A stretch of 64,000 nt of DNA, from contig OZ244902.1 in NCBI GenBank assembly GCA_965221635.1, forward strand, positions 372,001 through 436,000, in the 5' to 3' direction. Position numbers and translations under genes: made by a program. This DNA is from JAAXHB01 sp965221635 (GTDB taxonomy: Bacteria; Actinomycetota; Acidimicrobiia; Acidimicrobiales; Aldehydirespiratoraceae). The notes under the pieces were generated by a model. The model was not told the origin of the DNA, did not search any database, and worked only from the letters and a program-made list of their open reading frames with translations. This document shows positions 36,048-44,991 of this stretch, piece by piece; position 1 is the stretch's first letter, and the number at the start of each line of letters is the position of its first letter.

Positions 36048-36465
36048 CTCTGCTCCCTTGTGACATGTCTGCCCGTCGTGGCCACCGGCTCACGGCGGCG
36101 TGGCCTGCACCGACCGGACGCCTTCGTGGCACACGGTCGGCGGTTCGGAATGACGCCCACGTGTGGCGGGCGGGGCAGATGAGCAGCCCCGACTTTCGGG
36201 GCCTGTGGGGCGGCGGCCCGGCGGATCTGCTATCCGAGCCGTCTCCAATGGTCGGTCACCGATCGCGGCAACCAGTCCTGGGCTACAAGGACCCTATCAC
36301 CATAATTTACAGTCCATTGAATAGCTTTTGACACTTGGAGGCTGATGATGGGCAAACTCAGGGCAGACCCAGAGCAGACCTCGGCATGTGGCCCGTTCTG
36401 GCCGGGCAGCCAATGCAAGGCTGCGGTGGCCGGGAACGCGATCAGGGACTCGGGCTGGGGGGTGC
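36048..36465. other. Spacer upstream of the tad operon
   Basis: About 420 bases between the CpaE-like gene and the LLM oxidoreductase operon end. It is GC-rich apart from an A/T-rich patch at 36297-36335, the only such patch nearby, which is a plausible promoter area. A plus-strand TTGACA and GGAGG-ATG occur there, but the frame runs antisense into the LLM gene. No gene is supported. Confidence 0.4.
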
Positions 36466-37449
36466 TCAGGGACGGGGGTTGGGCGAGAGCCCCAGCATTT
36501 GCGCGCCGGTGCGCAGCAACGACTCCGAACCGGCGTCGTCGAGCAGGGGCACCACGAAACTGTGAAGGCGATGCTCAGCCGCGAGGCGCTCCAGTTCAGC
36601 CGAGCATTGCGCCACGGTGCCGGCCAGCACGAAGGGCAGCACCCACTCGTCACGCACCAGTTCGCCGGCGGCTTCGAGGCCTCCGCCCATTGCTGAGCGG
36701 ATCGCGGCCGCGTCGGCGGGCGACAGGCCGATCGCCTGCTGAACGTCGGGTGGGGTGTCCACCAGGCGGTAGGTCATGTGTGGCTTCACCGCGGCCATGG
36801 ACGCGTCGTCGGTGACGATCGCGGTGGAGTAGGCGATCCGCGGACGGTTGCCCCGCTCGGCGCCGGCGTCACGAATGTGCCCGGCGATCTCGCCAAGGCG
36901 GGGTTTGTACACGAAGTCCAACAGCACGCCGTCACAGGTGGCGCCTCCCAGTGCCAGCATTTTCGGCCCGCGCCCGGCAAGCCAGATCTCGGTGTCGGCC
37001 CGTGCCGCGGCGAGTTGCGCCCGCTCAAGGCGCACGTGTTTGCCGCTGGTGGTGACCGTCTCACCGGCGAAGAGCCGTCGGGAGACCTCGATGGTTTCGC
37101 GCACCGCTCCGAGAGCGCCGACACGTTTGATCGCCAACGGATCAAGGGTGAGGCTCCCACCGGCGCCGAGCCCGAGGAAGGCCCTGCCACCGGACAGTTC
37201 GTCCAGCGTGGCGACCGCGGAGGCGGTGAGTCCGGGATGGCGGGTGTAGGGGTTGGTGATGCCGGGGCCGATGCTGATGCTGCGGGTGGCGAGCGCCACC
37301 GCTGCGAGGGTGACGTACAGCTCGCGGGTGGCCAGGCCCTCGTCGTAGAACCAGCCACGCTCGTATCCCAGCTCCTCGCCGAGCGCGGCCAGTTCCACCA
37401 CCCGACCAACGGGCTGGTCGGGTATCAGGTTGAAAGCCGATCCGATCAT
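36466..37449 (-). CDS. LLM-class F420-dependent-type oxidoreductase
   Basis: A 327-residue TIM-barrel flavin/F420 oxidoreductase of the luciferase-like group: VVELAALGEELGYERGWFYD, LAAVALATRSISIGPGITNP and LDELSGGRAFLGLGAGGSL are diagnostic. The ATG overlaps the stop of the YqeB-like gene (ATGA), making it the last gene of an eight-gene operon with molybdenum hydroxylase and amidohydrolase genes. F420 or FMN use and the substrate cannot be fixed from sequence; hydride transfer or ring cleavage of an N-heterocycle would fit the context. Confidence 0.85.
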   Translation of the reverse strand: MIGSAFNLIPDQPVGRVVELAALGEELGYERGWFYDEGLATRELYVTLAAVALATRSISIGPGITNPYTRHPGLTASAVATLDELSGGRAFLGLGAGGSLTLDPLAIKRVGALGAVRETIEVSRRLFAGETVTTSGKHVRLERAQLAAARADTEIWLAGRGPKMLALGGATCDGVLLDFVYKPRLGEIAGHIRDAGAERGNRPRIAYSTAIVTDDASMAAVKPHMTYRLVDTPPDVQQAIGLSPADAAAIRSAMGGGLEAAGELVRDEWVLPFVLAGTVAQCSAELERLAAEHRLHSFVVPLLDDAGSESLLRTGAQMLGLSPNPRP

Positions 37450-38393
37450 TGCGCCCACACCAGATTGTTGCGCCAGGCGAGCACCGCTTCGAGCACTCCG
37501 CCGCCCACCGCCAGGGACTTGTCCGATATCTCGTGACAGGCGCCAGGGTCACAACGTGGATCCAGATCACCGATTTTGAGACCGGCCTGCACCGTGGTGC
37601 CCTCACCGATCAAACCACGCACCACCCCGCCGAAGGGCGCCGTCACCGGGTGTGTGGGCGTGTGCGTGGCGGCTGGATCATCGTGGGAGGACTGTGCCGG
37701 ATTGCCCGGAGCCGTGGGATGAACCACACCCAGGCGCTCACCTTCGGTCACCGTTTCGCCGATGTGGGTATCCCAGGCGACCACGCCGTCGGCGGGGGCG
37801 CGCAGCACCCGCTCGTGTCCCTTACCCCCGACGGTGGCGGCCACGCCGGTGTCGGCCTCGGCGGCGCCGTCCCAGATCACACGGCCCAGGCGGTGACCAC
37901 GGTTGGTTTCCACCACGCCGTGGCAGTCCACCCCGGCCACGAACCCCGGCCCGAGCGCCACCACAAGAGGTGCGTCGTCGATGGTGGTGTCCAGGTTGCG
38001 TTTCGCCATGCGTGCGTCCACAACCACATCAGGCTCAAGTTGGGCCAACTCTTCCTTGCCGGGGGCCACCAGCACCGCCACCGCGCCCCGAAGCACACCC
38101 GGTGCATGATCACCACCCGCGCCGTTGCCTGCGGCTCGGCTCAGCGACAGGGCCGCTGGGGGGTCGCCGACCAGCACTCCGGTCATGCCCTCCACGTTCA
38201 CGCGGCCCTCGGTGACCGCAGAGGACAGCGACACAGTGCGTCGCACCGTCAACGGATTGCGAAGCTCGGTCACAACCACCGGCCAACCAGCCCTGGTGAG
38301 ACGCCAGACCACGCCGGTGGCCAGATCGCCACCGCCGCGCACCACGCACAACGGGCGATCCGGCAGCCCCCGGTTGTGACGCCGCTTTGCCAT
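37446..38393 (-). CDS. yqeB: YqeB-like molybdenum hydroxylase accessory protein (EF2563 type)
   Basis: A 315-residue protein with CVVRGGGDLATGVVWRLTRA at the N-terminus and GPGFVAGVDCHGVVETNRGH centrally, typical of the EF2563/YqeB family found with selenium-dependent molybdenum hydroxylases. A lipoyl-like C-terminal part (APADGVVAWDTHIGETVTEG ... PFGGVVRGLIGEGTTVQAGL) is interrupted by a His/Pro/Thr-rich loop. The precise role in cofactor maturation is unknown. The family name suggests a labile selenium cofactor, but no selD or other selenium gene is in the window. Confidence 0.82.
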   Translation of the reverse strand: MAKRRHNRGLPDRPLCVVRGGGDLATGVVWRLTRAGWPVVVTELRNPLTVRRTVSLSSAVTEGRVNVEGMTGVLVGDPPAALSLSRAAGNGAGGDHAPGVLRGAVAVLVAPGKEELAQLEPDVVVDARMAKRNLDTTIDDAPLVVALGPGFVAGVDCHGVVETNRGHRLGRVIWDGAAEADTGVAATVGGKGHERVLRAPADGVVAWDTHIGETVTEGERLGVVHPTAPGNPAQSSHDDPAATHTPTHPVTAPFGGVVRGLIGEGTTVQAGLKIGDLDPRCDPGACHEISDKSLAVGGGVLEAVLAWRNNLVWAQ

Positions 38394-38491
38394 CACAACC
38401 AGATCACGACGAGATCGCCCCGCCATCACCACGAGATCGTGCCGGCGTGACTGATCGCGGTGAGACCCGTCGTGGCATCACCACGAGATCG
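38391..38491. repeat. Three copies of a CATCAC-ACGAGATCG element upstream of the YqeB-like gene
   Basis: Identical 16-base elements CATCACCACGAGATCG occur at 38424-38439 and 38476-38491, and a longer variant at 38391-38417 overlaps the YqeB-like start codon. They fill the spacer after xdhC. They could be operator sites or residues of local duplication; spacing (33 and 52 bases) is not regular. Confidence 0.5.
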
Positions 38492-38512
38492 CTTTGCGTG
38501 TGCCGGCGGACA

Positions 38513-39397
38513 TCACATGCGGCGGTGGGCGACCACTTGGGCCATGATGCTCACCGCGATCTCCTCTGGGGTCTCCGCGCCTATCTCCACACCGATCGGC
38601 GCGTGAACACGGTCAAGGTCGGCCTCCGCCACGCCCATGTCGGCCAGCCTTGCTCGGGTGGTTTTCCAACGCCGCTTGCTTCCCATCACCCCCACATAAG
38701 ACGCGCCCGAGGCCAGCAGTCCGGGCAGAGCGGAGCAGTCAACGTCCACGTTGCGGGTGACGCACACCACCGATGTGTCGGCGTCCATCGGGAAGCGAGC
38801 GGTGAGGTTGTCCACCCCTCCGATAATCAACTCATCGGGCCCCTCGTCGCCAATGGTGGGATCCTCAACTGTTTCGCCTTGCGGGGTCGCCGGTGTTTCG
38901 GCCACGTCTTGGCGGTCGTCCACAGCCACGGTGCGGTACCCCAACCACGAGGCCACCTGCACCACGGCACGGCCGACATGGCCGTATCCCATCACCACCA
39001 GAGTTGGTTGAGGCATGTGAGGCTCCACGAAGATGCGAACGTCGCCCCCGCACACGCCGGGATCGCCGCGGCCGGGATCGACAAGAAAATACGACAACAG
39101 ACGGCAGCGGCCGTCGTCAAGGGCGAGCCGGGCCTCGGCAACCACCCGGTTCTCCATCTCGCCACCACCGACGGTGCCCTCACAGCGACCGTCGCGGTAC
39201 ACCAGCATCCTGGCCCCGGCGTGTCGAGGCACCGACCGGGAGGTGTCCACCACCGTGGCCGAGGCCACCGCCACACCCGCGGCCACGTCATCGGCGAGCC
39301 TTCGCAGCAAGTTCACCATCGGATCACGCTGCTGTTCCCGCCGAGCCTCACGCCGCTGGGCGCGCCGCTGTTCACGCCGCCATCGGGCCGAAACCAC
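38513..39397 (-). CDS. xdhC: XdhC/CoxI-family molybdenum cofactor insertion protein
   Basis: A 294-residue protein with the XdhC-CoxI domain (SATVVDTSRSVPRHAGARML ... GRCEGTVGGGEMENRVVAEA) and a C-terminal Rossmann domain (TLVVMGYGHVGRAVVQVASW ... ASYVGVMGSKRRWKTTRARL ... IGVEIGAETPEEIAVSI). It would bind molybdenum cofactor and deliver the sulfurated form to the hydroxylase encoded upstream. The GTG start gives an Arg-rich 26-residue leader; an ATG at 39319 is an equally plausible start. Confidence 0.88.
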   Translation of the reverse strand: MVSARWRREQRRAQRREARREQQRDPMVNLLRRLADDVAAGVAVASATVVDTSRSVPRHAGARMLVYRDGRCEGTVGGGEMENRVVAEARLALDDGRCRLLSYFLVDPGRGDPGVCGGDVRIFVEPHMPQPTLVVMGYGHVGRAVVQVASWLGYRTVAVDDRQDVAETPATPQGETVEDPTIGDEGPDELIIGGVDNLTARFPMDADTSVVCVTRNVDVDCSALPGLLASGASYVGVMGSKRRWKTTRARLADMGVAEADLDRVHAPIGVEIGAETPEEIAVSIMAQVVAHRRM

Positions 39398-39428
39398 GCG
39401 GCGTAACCGCGACCGAATCGGCCCCGGG

Positions 39429-40886
39429 TCACGACCACAACCTTGTGGCCTGAGTCATGGTGTTCGCCCTCAACTGGGCCGGGTCCGCTCCGAGCGCCAC
39501 GCCGTCGGCGGCGATCCAGCGTCCCGCGGCCATCACCCGTGTTACGTCGCCACGGTTGCGCCACAACACCAGCTGTTCGGCCAGGTTGTGGGCGTCCACC
39601 GGCGTTGGCAAACCGTGCGGCCCGTCGGTGTTCACCAACACCATGTCGGCGTGCCAGCCCGGTTCGAGCCTGCCCACCCGTTCCAGGCCCAACGCCCAGG
39701 CCGCGCCCTCGGTGGCGAGATGCAACACCTGCGCCGCGCTGATCGCCCCCGGGTCACAAGTGGCGGCCCGTTGCAGCAGGAACGCTGCGCGCATCACCGA
39801 GAACATGTCGTTGATGTAACCGTCGGATCCCAAACCCACCGTGACGCCACGGTCGAGCATGTCCACCAGTGGTGCTATCCCGCCGCCCACCTCGCAGTTG
39901 GACAGCGGCATGTGCGACACCCGCACGCCGCGCTCGGCGATGATCTGCAGCTCACATTCGGAGATCTGCACGCATTGGCTGGCCTGAAAGCGCGGCGACG
40001 CCACCCCGAGACTGTCGTAGTACTCCAGCGTGCGCATGCCGTGGTGCTGCTCGCACCAACGGCCTTCGTGGGCGCCCTCGTTCACGTGCGCGTGGCAGAA
40101 CACGTCGTGATGATCGGCCAGCTCGAACGCCTCGCGGATGAACGGCTCGCCGCAGGTGAAGGTGGTGTGAATGCACATCGCCCCCGACACCCGCCCCGCC
40201 GCGCCCGCGCCGTTGCCCCCGCCGTTGGGCCCGCCTCCTGCGCTTGTTGCCGCGGACGGCCCGGCGGGTTGTTGGCGTGCGACCCTGCGCTGCTCGTCTT
40301 GGTCGAATGCCCTGCAGGCCTCGATGAATCCGACGTTCTCGTCGAGCCCGGCCCTGCCACTGGCCGCGCCCCGGCGCTCGGTGGCCTCGAAGCTGAGCAC
40401 CCCGCGGAGCCCCCGGCGGCGCACCGCCTCGGCTTGCACCTCCAAGGCATCGGGCAGGGCGTTGGGGGCTTCGAGAATGTCGAAGAAGGTGGTGGTGCCC
40501 GAAGCGGCAAGCTCCGCGGTGACCCACTCGGCGGCGGCCGCGATCATTTCATGGTCGAGCGCGTCCTCCACCAACGGCCACCAGTAGTCCGCCAGGAAAC
40601 CCCAGAAGTCCGCCGGGGGATCCGCAGGTGCGGGCACCCCGTGCGCCAACACTCCGTAGAGGTGTATGTGGGCGTTCACGAAACCGGGAATCAGCGTCGC
40701 GCCGGCGGCGTGGTGATGGGCGTCTTCGGGAAAGCGGGCCAACAAGTCAGCGGTGGGGCCCACTTCGTGAACCAGTCCGTTCACCACCCGCACGGCGCTG
40801 TTGCGCAACGGCTCGTCGAGCGCGTCGGCAATCACCCAATCCGCCGACACCACAAGCCCCCGACCCGACGCTGCACCTGCGCTCAT
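39429..40886 (-). CDS. SsnA-like amidohydrolase
   Basis: A 485-residue metal-dependent hydrolase. Metal ligands: IPGFVNAHIHLYGVLAHG (HxH) near residue 70, CHAHVNEGAHEG, and GLGSDGYINDMFSVMRA with the catalytic Asp. The region VPAPADPPADFWGFLADYWW closely follows SsnA, an aminohydrolase encoded with yqeB-type and molybdenum hydroxylase genes in enterobacteria. Deamination or ring opening of a purine-like compound is likely but unproven. About 30 Ala/Gly/Asn/Pro residues are inserted near residue 230. It lies between the hydroxylase gene and xdhC. Confidence 0.82.
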   Translation of the reverse strand: MSAGAASGRGLVVSADWVIADALDEPLRNSAVRVVNGLVHEVGPTADLLARFPEDAHHHAAGATLIPGFVNAHIHLYGVLAHGVPAPADPPADFWGFLADYWWPLVEDALDHEMIAAAAEWVTAELAASGTTTFFDILEAPNALPDALEVQAEAVRRRGLRGVLSFEATERRGAASGRAGLDENVGFIEACRAFDQDEQRRVARQQPAGPSAATSAGGGPNGGGNGAGAAGRVSGAMCIHTTFTCGEPFIREAFELADHHDVFCHAHVNEGAHEGRWCEQHHGMRTLEYYDSLGVASPRFQASQCVQISECELQIIAERGVRVSHMPLSNCEVGGGIAPLVDMLDRGVTVGLGSDGYINDMFSVMRAAFLLQRAATCDPGAISAAQVLHLATEGAAWALGLERVGRLEPGWHADMVLVNTDGPHGLPTPVDAHNLAEQLVLWRNRGDVTRVMAAGRWIAADGVALGADPAQLRANTMTQATRLWS

Positions 40887-41024
40887 CAAACCAGCCTCTA
40901 CCGACCCGGCCCTACCGACACAGCCTCGGCCTCCACCGGCCCGCACTCACGGGCGCGGGCGCCGGCGCTGCGTGGTGAAAGGCCCGCACCGGTCGGCCGT
41001 CGCCTCGACCAACGAGGCAGGCCC

Positions 41025-44000
41025 TCAGGCCCCGCCGGTTGCGGCGTCGGCGCTCAGCGCCGCCCAAACCCGTTCCGGGGTGAACGGAATGTCGTTGATG
41101 GCCACACCGGTGGCGTCGAGGATGGCGTTTCTGATCGCCGGGGCCACGCCGTCCTTGGGGATCTCCGCCACGGCCTTGGCGCCGAAAGGCCCGCTGTCCT
41201 CCATGGTCTGCACCAGGTACACCACGGTCTCGGGCATCTCGTCGGCCCTGTAGATCTTGTACGGGCCGAACGAGTCGTTCACCATGCGACCGTCGTCGTC
41301 GAGCACGATCTCCTCGCAGTGGGCGTACCCCAGCGCCTGGGTCATGCCGCCCTCAACCTGACCGCTGGCGGTCACCGGGTTGATCGCAACGCCGCAGTCC
41401 ACGGCCATCACCAGCTTCGTCACCGTGACCTGGCCGGTTTGGGTGTCCACCTCCACCTCGGCGAACTGCGCGGCGAACGGCGGAGGGCAATCCGGCGACA
41501 CGTACGACGCGGTTCCCATGATCTGTTCCTGATCCTGCCAGTGCAGCGAATCCAAGGCGATGTCCTCGAGGCTCACCGAACGCCCGTCGGGCGCCCAGGC
41601 ACGACGGTCGCGCAACTCGATCACGCACGGCTCGTCCTCCTCGAGGAGCATGGCGGCGCGTTCCTTGAGCCTCTTGCGCACCGCCTCGGCGGCCTTGAGC
41701 GCCGCGGTGCCGGAGATGTAGGTGGTGGACGATGCGTACGCGCCGGTGTCGAACGGGGTCACGTCGGTGTCACTGGAATACACCTTGATGTCCGACAGGG
41801 GAACGCCGAGCACCTCGGCGGCGATCTGGCCGATCACCGTGTCGGCACCGGTGCCGAGATCGGTGGCGCCGATGAGCATGTTGAACGAGCCGTCGTCGTT
41901 GAGCTTGATCGAACAGCCGCCCATGTCCAAGAACGGGATGGCGGTGCCGTGCATGCAGAACGCAAACCCGAGCCCCCGTCGAACCCAAGGCCTGTCCTCG
42001 GGCTGATGCCAGGTGGCGTCCCCTCGGCGGTGCCAGCCGATTTCGCGGCCGGCCTGGGCAACGCATTCCTCGATCCCCGACGACATCACCTTCGGATAGG
42101 ACTCGAGTTCGCCTTCGGCCACGGCCCGCTCCCCGAGGTGCGGGGCTATGTCCATTTCGTCGCCCACCTTCACCCAGTTGCGACGACGGAACTCGATCGG
42201 GTCGAGTTGCAACTCGCGGGCTATGTCCTCCATGTGGGCTTCGAGGGCGAACTCGGCTTGCGGCGCGCCGTAGCCGCGGTACGCGCCGGGCACGGGAATG
42301 TTTGTGTACACCACGTCGCACTCGAAACGTTTGGCGCCCGCGTTGTAGGACGTGAGGCCCCGCAGGCCCGAAACGATCTGCACGGTGAAACCGTGAGTGC
42401 CGTACGGGCCGGTGTTGCCCACGATGTACAAGTCCTGCGCGGCGAGTCGGCCTTCGTGATCCACCGCTGTTCGGTACGTGAGGGTTTGGGGATGGCGGGT
42501 GCGGCTCCCCCAGAACTCCTCGGCACGGTCGAGTTCGAGACGCACCGGGCGGCGGGTGGCGATCGCCAGGTGGGCCACGATGTCCTCGATCAGCATTTCC
42601 TGTTTGGCGCCGAAACCGCCACCGATGCGCGGTTTGATCACGCGAATGTCCTTGATGTCCATGCCGATCAGCGGCGCCAGCATTCGTCTTGTGTGAAACG
42701 GCACCTGCGTGGCGGTGCGCACCACCATGCGCTCGTCCGAATCGAGCCACGCCATCGAAATGTGCGGCTCGATCGGGCATTGCTGCACCTGATGCACCCG
42801 ATAGGTGCCCTCGAAGGTGCGCGGCGCGCTTTGCAGGGCGGCGTCGGGGTCGCCTCGCTGGGCGGTTATGTGATGCACCCGGTTGCGTTCGGGGTCGTGA
42901 ATGTGGGTGGTGTCGTGCTCGTCGTGGATCACCGGCGCGTCGTCGTCCATGGCGTGCCGCTCGTCGAACACCGCGGGCAGCACGTCGTACTGCACCTTGA
43001 TGAGCCGCACCGCCTCCTCGGCGATCTCGACGGTGTCCGCGGCCACCGCTGCCACCCTGTCGCCCACGTGGCGAACCTTGTCGTCGAAGCTCACCTGGTC
43101 ATGGGGGTGCGGGTTGGGCCAGCTCTGACCACCCGACGCGTACTTCACTCTGGGGGTGTTGCCGTGATGCAGCACGGCGCGAACCCCGGGCAGCGCAACC
43201 GCGGCGGAGTCGTCGATGTGGACGATGCGGGCATGGGCGTGGGGGCTGCGCAGCACCTTGGCGTGCAGCATTCCCCGCGGTTCGATGTCGTCGGTGAACG
43301 CCGGGTTGCCCTTGGCGAGACGGATCGCGTCCACCTTCACCTCGGGGCGGCCCACCACCGCGGTGTCGGGCACCTCGCGTGAGCGAACCAGCCGCGGCAC
43401 CGCGTTTGACGCCTCGGGCGGCGGGCCGGTGAGCGCGTCGAGCGATTCGCCGGCCGGGGGGTTGAAGCCGTCGGTGAGCGCTCCCACCATCAGCGGGCCG
43501 AACGGTTCGGGTGTTTCGCCTCGCAGCACCGCCGCGGCTCGGCGAACCGCCTCCACCGGTTTGATGTAGGCCGTTTCGCGGTCGAGGATCCCCGAGAGCA
43601 TGTCCCGGATCTCGTCGTCGGTGGGGTCGGGGCTTTCCTCGAGCAGCGCGATCGTGCCCAGGATCATCGCCCCTGCGGAGTAGCCGGACTGGAACGCCCC
43701 CACCGCCACGAACGCCGCCTGAACGGGATTCAGGTCGGGGCTCTGGTTGAGCGCCTCCACGGTGGTGATGCGATGACCGTGCGCCGACGCTGCCAGGATC
43801 ACGTCCGCGGAGGCCAGACGACCGTCGTACAGCACCGCCGCGGCGCCGGTTTCGCCGCTTGGGGATCCGTAGCGCACCGAGAACATGCCGAGGCTGCGCA
43901 GCACCTCGCGCAAGCTGTGATGGGGCGCGGCCATCGCGGTGACTTCGCTGCCGTTGAGTTCGAAGCGCACCTCGATGGACGACCCGTTGGCGCCTTGGGA

Positions 44001-44081
44001 GGCGGGGGTGGCGGCGGTTGGCAGGGTCGCGGCCGTAGCGGGCGCCGACATGGGGGTGGCGGTGTGCGGGGCGGTGGTCAT
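41025..44081 (-). CDS. Molybdenum hydroxylase (XDH family) with fused, cysteine-less [2Fe-2S] module
   Basis: A 1,018-residue fusion. Residues 240-1018 are the molybdopterin subunit: RIGGGFGAKQEM, PGAYRGYGAPQAEFALEAHM, GATDLGTGADTVIGQIAAEV and GPFGAKAVAE ending in the catalytic Glu973. Residues 35-190 align well with the usual [2Fe-2S] subunit, but all eight cluster cysteines are replaced: Ser73, Thr78, Ala81, Asp93, Ser132, Ser135, Asp167, Glu169. The fold elements around them (EESPDPTDDEIRDMLSG and others) are retained. No iron-sulfur relay can form as usual. The FAD subunit gene overlaps by four bases. Substrate unknown; purine-like from context. Confidence 0.88.
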   Translation of the reverse strand: MTTAPHTATPMSAPATAATLPTAATPASQGANGSSIEVRFELNGSEVTAMAAPHHSLREVLRSLGMFSVRYGSPSGETGAAAVLYDGRLASADVILAASAHGHRITTVEALNQSPDLNPVQAAFVAVGAFQSGYSAGAMILGTIALLEESPDPTDDEIRDMLSGILDRETAYIKPVEAVRRAAAVLRGETPEPFGPLMVGALTDGFNPPAGESLDALTGPPPEASNAVPRLVRSREVPDTAVVGRPEVKVDAIRLAKGNPAFTDDIEPRGMLHAKVLRSPHAHARIVHIDDSAAVALPGVRAVLHHGNTPRVKYASGGQSWPNPHPHDQVSFDDKVRHVGDRVAAVAADTVEIAEEAVRLIKVQYDVLPAVFDERHAMDDDAPVIHDEHDTTHIHDPERNRVHHITAQRGDPDAALQSAPRTFEGTYRVHQVQQCPIEPHISMAWLDSDERMVVRTATQVPFHTRRMLAPLIGMDIKDIRVIKPRIGGGFGAKQEMLIEDIVAHLAIATRRPVRLELDRAEEFWGSRTRHPQTLTYRTAVDHEGRLAAQDLYIVGNTGPYGTHGFTVQIVSGLRGLTSYNAGAKRFECDVVYTNIPVPGAYRGYGAPQAEFALEAHMEDIARELQLDPIEFRRRNWVKVGDEMDIAPHLGERAVAEGELESYPKVMSSGIEECVAQAGREIGWHRRGDATWHQPEDRPWVRRGLGFAFCMHGTAIPFLDMGGCSIKLNDDGSFNMLIGATDLGTGADTVIGQIAAEVLGVPLSDIKVYSSDTDVTPFDTGAYASSTTYISGTAALKAAEAVRKRLKERAAMLLEEDEPCVIELRDRRAWAPDGRSVSLEDIALDSLHWQDQEQIMGTASYVSPDCPPPFAAQFAEVEVDTQTGQVTVTKLVMAVDCGVAINPVTASGQVEGGMTQALGYAHCEEIVLDDDGRMVNDSFGPYKIYRADEMPETVVYLVQTMEDSGPFGAKAVAEIPKDGVAPAIRNAILDATGVAINDIPFTPERVWAALSADAATGGA

Positions 44082-44866
44082 CGGCTCTCACCTTCCAGTT
44101 GTGCCATCACTCTTGCGGTGAGGACTGCTGCCAGCTCCAACCGGTACGCGGCGCTGCCTCGGAAATCGCCCGTCGGTGCGAGCCCCGCGGTTGGATCCGC
44201 GAGGTTCACCAGCACCGGATGATCGGCCACGCCGGTGAGCGCCACCGTGGGCCCGCCGCCGGTTTGGCGGCCGTAGGCGCTCACGATCGGCGTGTCGGCC
44301 GGGGTGCGACCAGTGGCGGCGAACGCCGCTTGGCCACCGGGATCAACCGTGATCGCTGTGATCAGCCGACCCGGCCACCCGGGCTGCCCGGCCGCGGCGG
44401 CCATGAACTCGGCCAGGGGTGTGGTCTCGGCGTCGTTGGATGCGCCGGACGCGGCCCCGCGCGATTCCACGTGGGTGTCGTGAGCCAGGAGCGCCGCCAG
44501 CAAGGCGCTTTCCGGTGATGCGCCGGCCACGACGCCTCCGGTGGTTGCGAGAGTCCTCATGGTTGACGGCTGCTCGGCTCGGGCCCGCTCACGCAACGAC
44601 TCGGGCAGCAGCTCGCTTCGGCAAAGAGCGTCGAGGGTGGTGGTGGCGCCGATCCGCAACCGTGCTCCAGTGGGGCCGCCGGGCGCATCCTCGGTGGAGA
44701 TCCCGTGGAGGTTCAGTGCTTGCAAGTCCACAACTTCGAGCTGCGACGGGGTGCGGTCGGCGTTGAGCACCGTGCCGCCCGCCAGGGGAACCCTGTTGGG
44801 GTCACCCAGCAGTTCGAGGGCTTCGCTGAGCGTGTCGGGACGGTGATAGGCGATGGCCAGTGGCAT
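44078..44866 (-). CDS. FAD-binding subunit of the molybdenum hydroxylase
   Basis: A 262-residue CoxM/XdhB-type protein. The N-terminal AIAYHRPDTLSEALELLGDP and VPLAGGTVLN (FAD pyrophosphate contact AGGT), LRIGATTTLDALCRSELL and TLATTGGVVAGASPESALLA follow the family. It is somewhat shorter than usual (about 280-290). Its stop overlaps the start of the molybdenum subunit (ATGA). Normally it accepts electrons from [2Fe-2S] clusters; in this operon those clusters are apparently missing, so the electron route is unclear. Confidence 0.85.
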   Translation of the reverse strand: MPLAIAYHRPDTLSEALELLGDPNRVPLAGGTVLNADRTPSQLEVVDLQALNLHGISTEDAPGGPTGARLRIGATTTLDALCRSELLPESLRERARAEQPSTMRTLATTGGVVAGASPESALLAALLAHDTHVESRGAASGASNDAETTPLAEFMAAAAGQPGWPGRLITAITVDPGGQAAFAATGRTPADTPIVSAYGRQTGGGPTVALTGVADHPVLVNLADPTAGLAPTGDFRGSAAYRLELAAVLTARVMAQLEGESR

Positions 44867-44903
44867 GGCGAAACGCTAGCAATCCCTCCAATTCCGGCCC
44901 CAG

Positions 44904-44964
44904 CCCGCGCCGCTGCGTCAACGCCGTGCCGCTGTGCTCAACCCGCGCCGCTGCGTCAACGCCG
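44904..44964. repeat. Perfect 23-bp direct repeat
   Basis: The 23-base sequence beginning CCCGCGCCGCTGCGTCAACG occurs at 44904-44926 and 44942-44964, 38 bases apart, with a degenerate piece (GCCGCTGTGCTCAACC) between. It lies in the 125-base spacer between the FAD-subunit gene and the second amidohydrolase gene, where a promoter or operator is possible. Confidence 0.75.
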
Positions 44965-44991
44965 CGCAGCGGGCGGGATCGAACCGGGGTG

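Noticed and set aside
36345..36815. A plus-strand frame with a good GGAGG site and a TTGACA upstream
   Set aside because: It runs antisense through the conserved LLM oxidoreductase gene and its translation is Arg/Pro-rich; at most a very short leader could be real.
39033..43382. A very long plus-strand open frame (about 1,450 codons) opposite the molybdenum hydroxylase and SsnA-like genes
   Set aside because: Its translation is His/Gly/Arg-rich without motifs, and the minus strand carries clearly conserved genes; long antisense frames are expected at this GC content.
41025..44081. A selenocysteine codon in the molybdenum hydroxylase, suggested by the YqeB-like gene
   Set aside because: The gene has no internal in-frame TGA; the selenium associated with this family is a labile cofactor, not an encoded residue.
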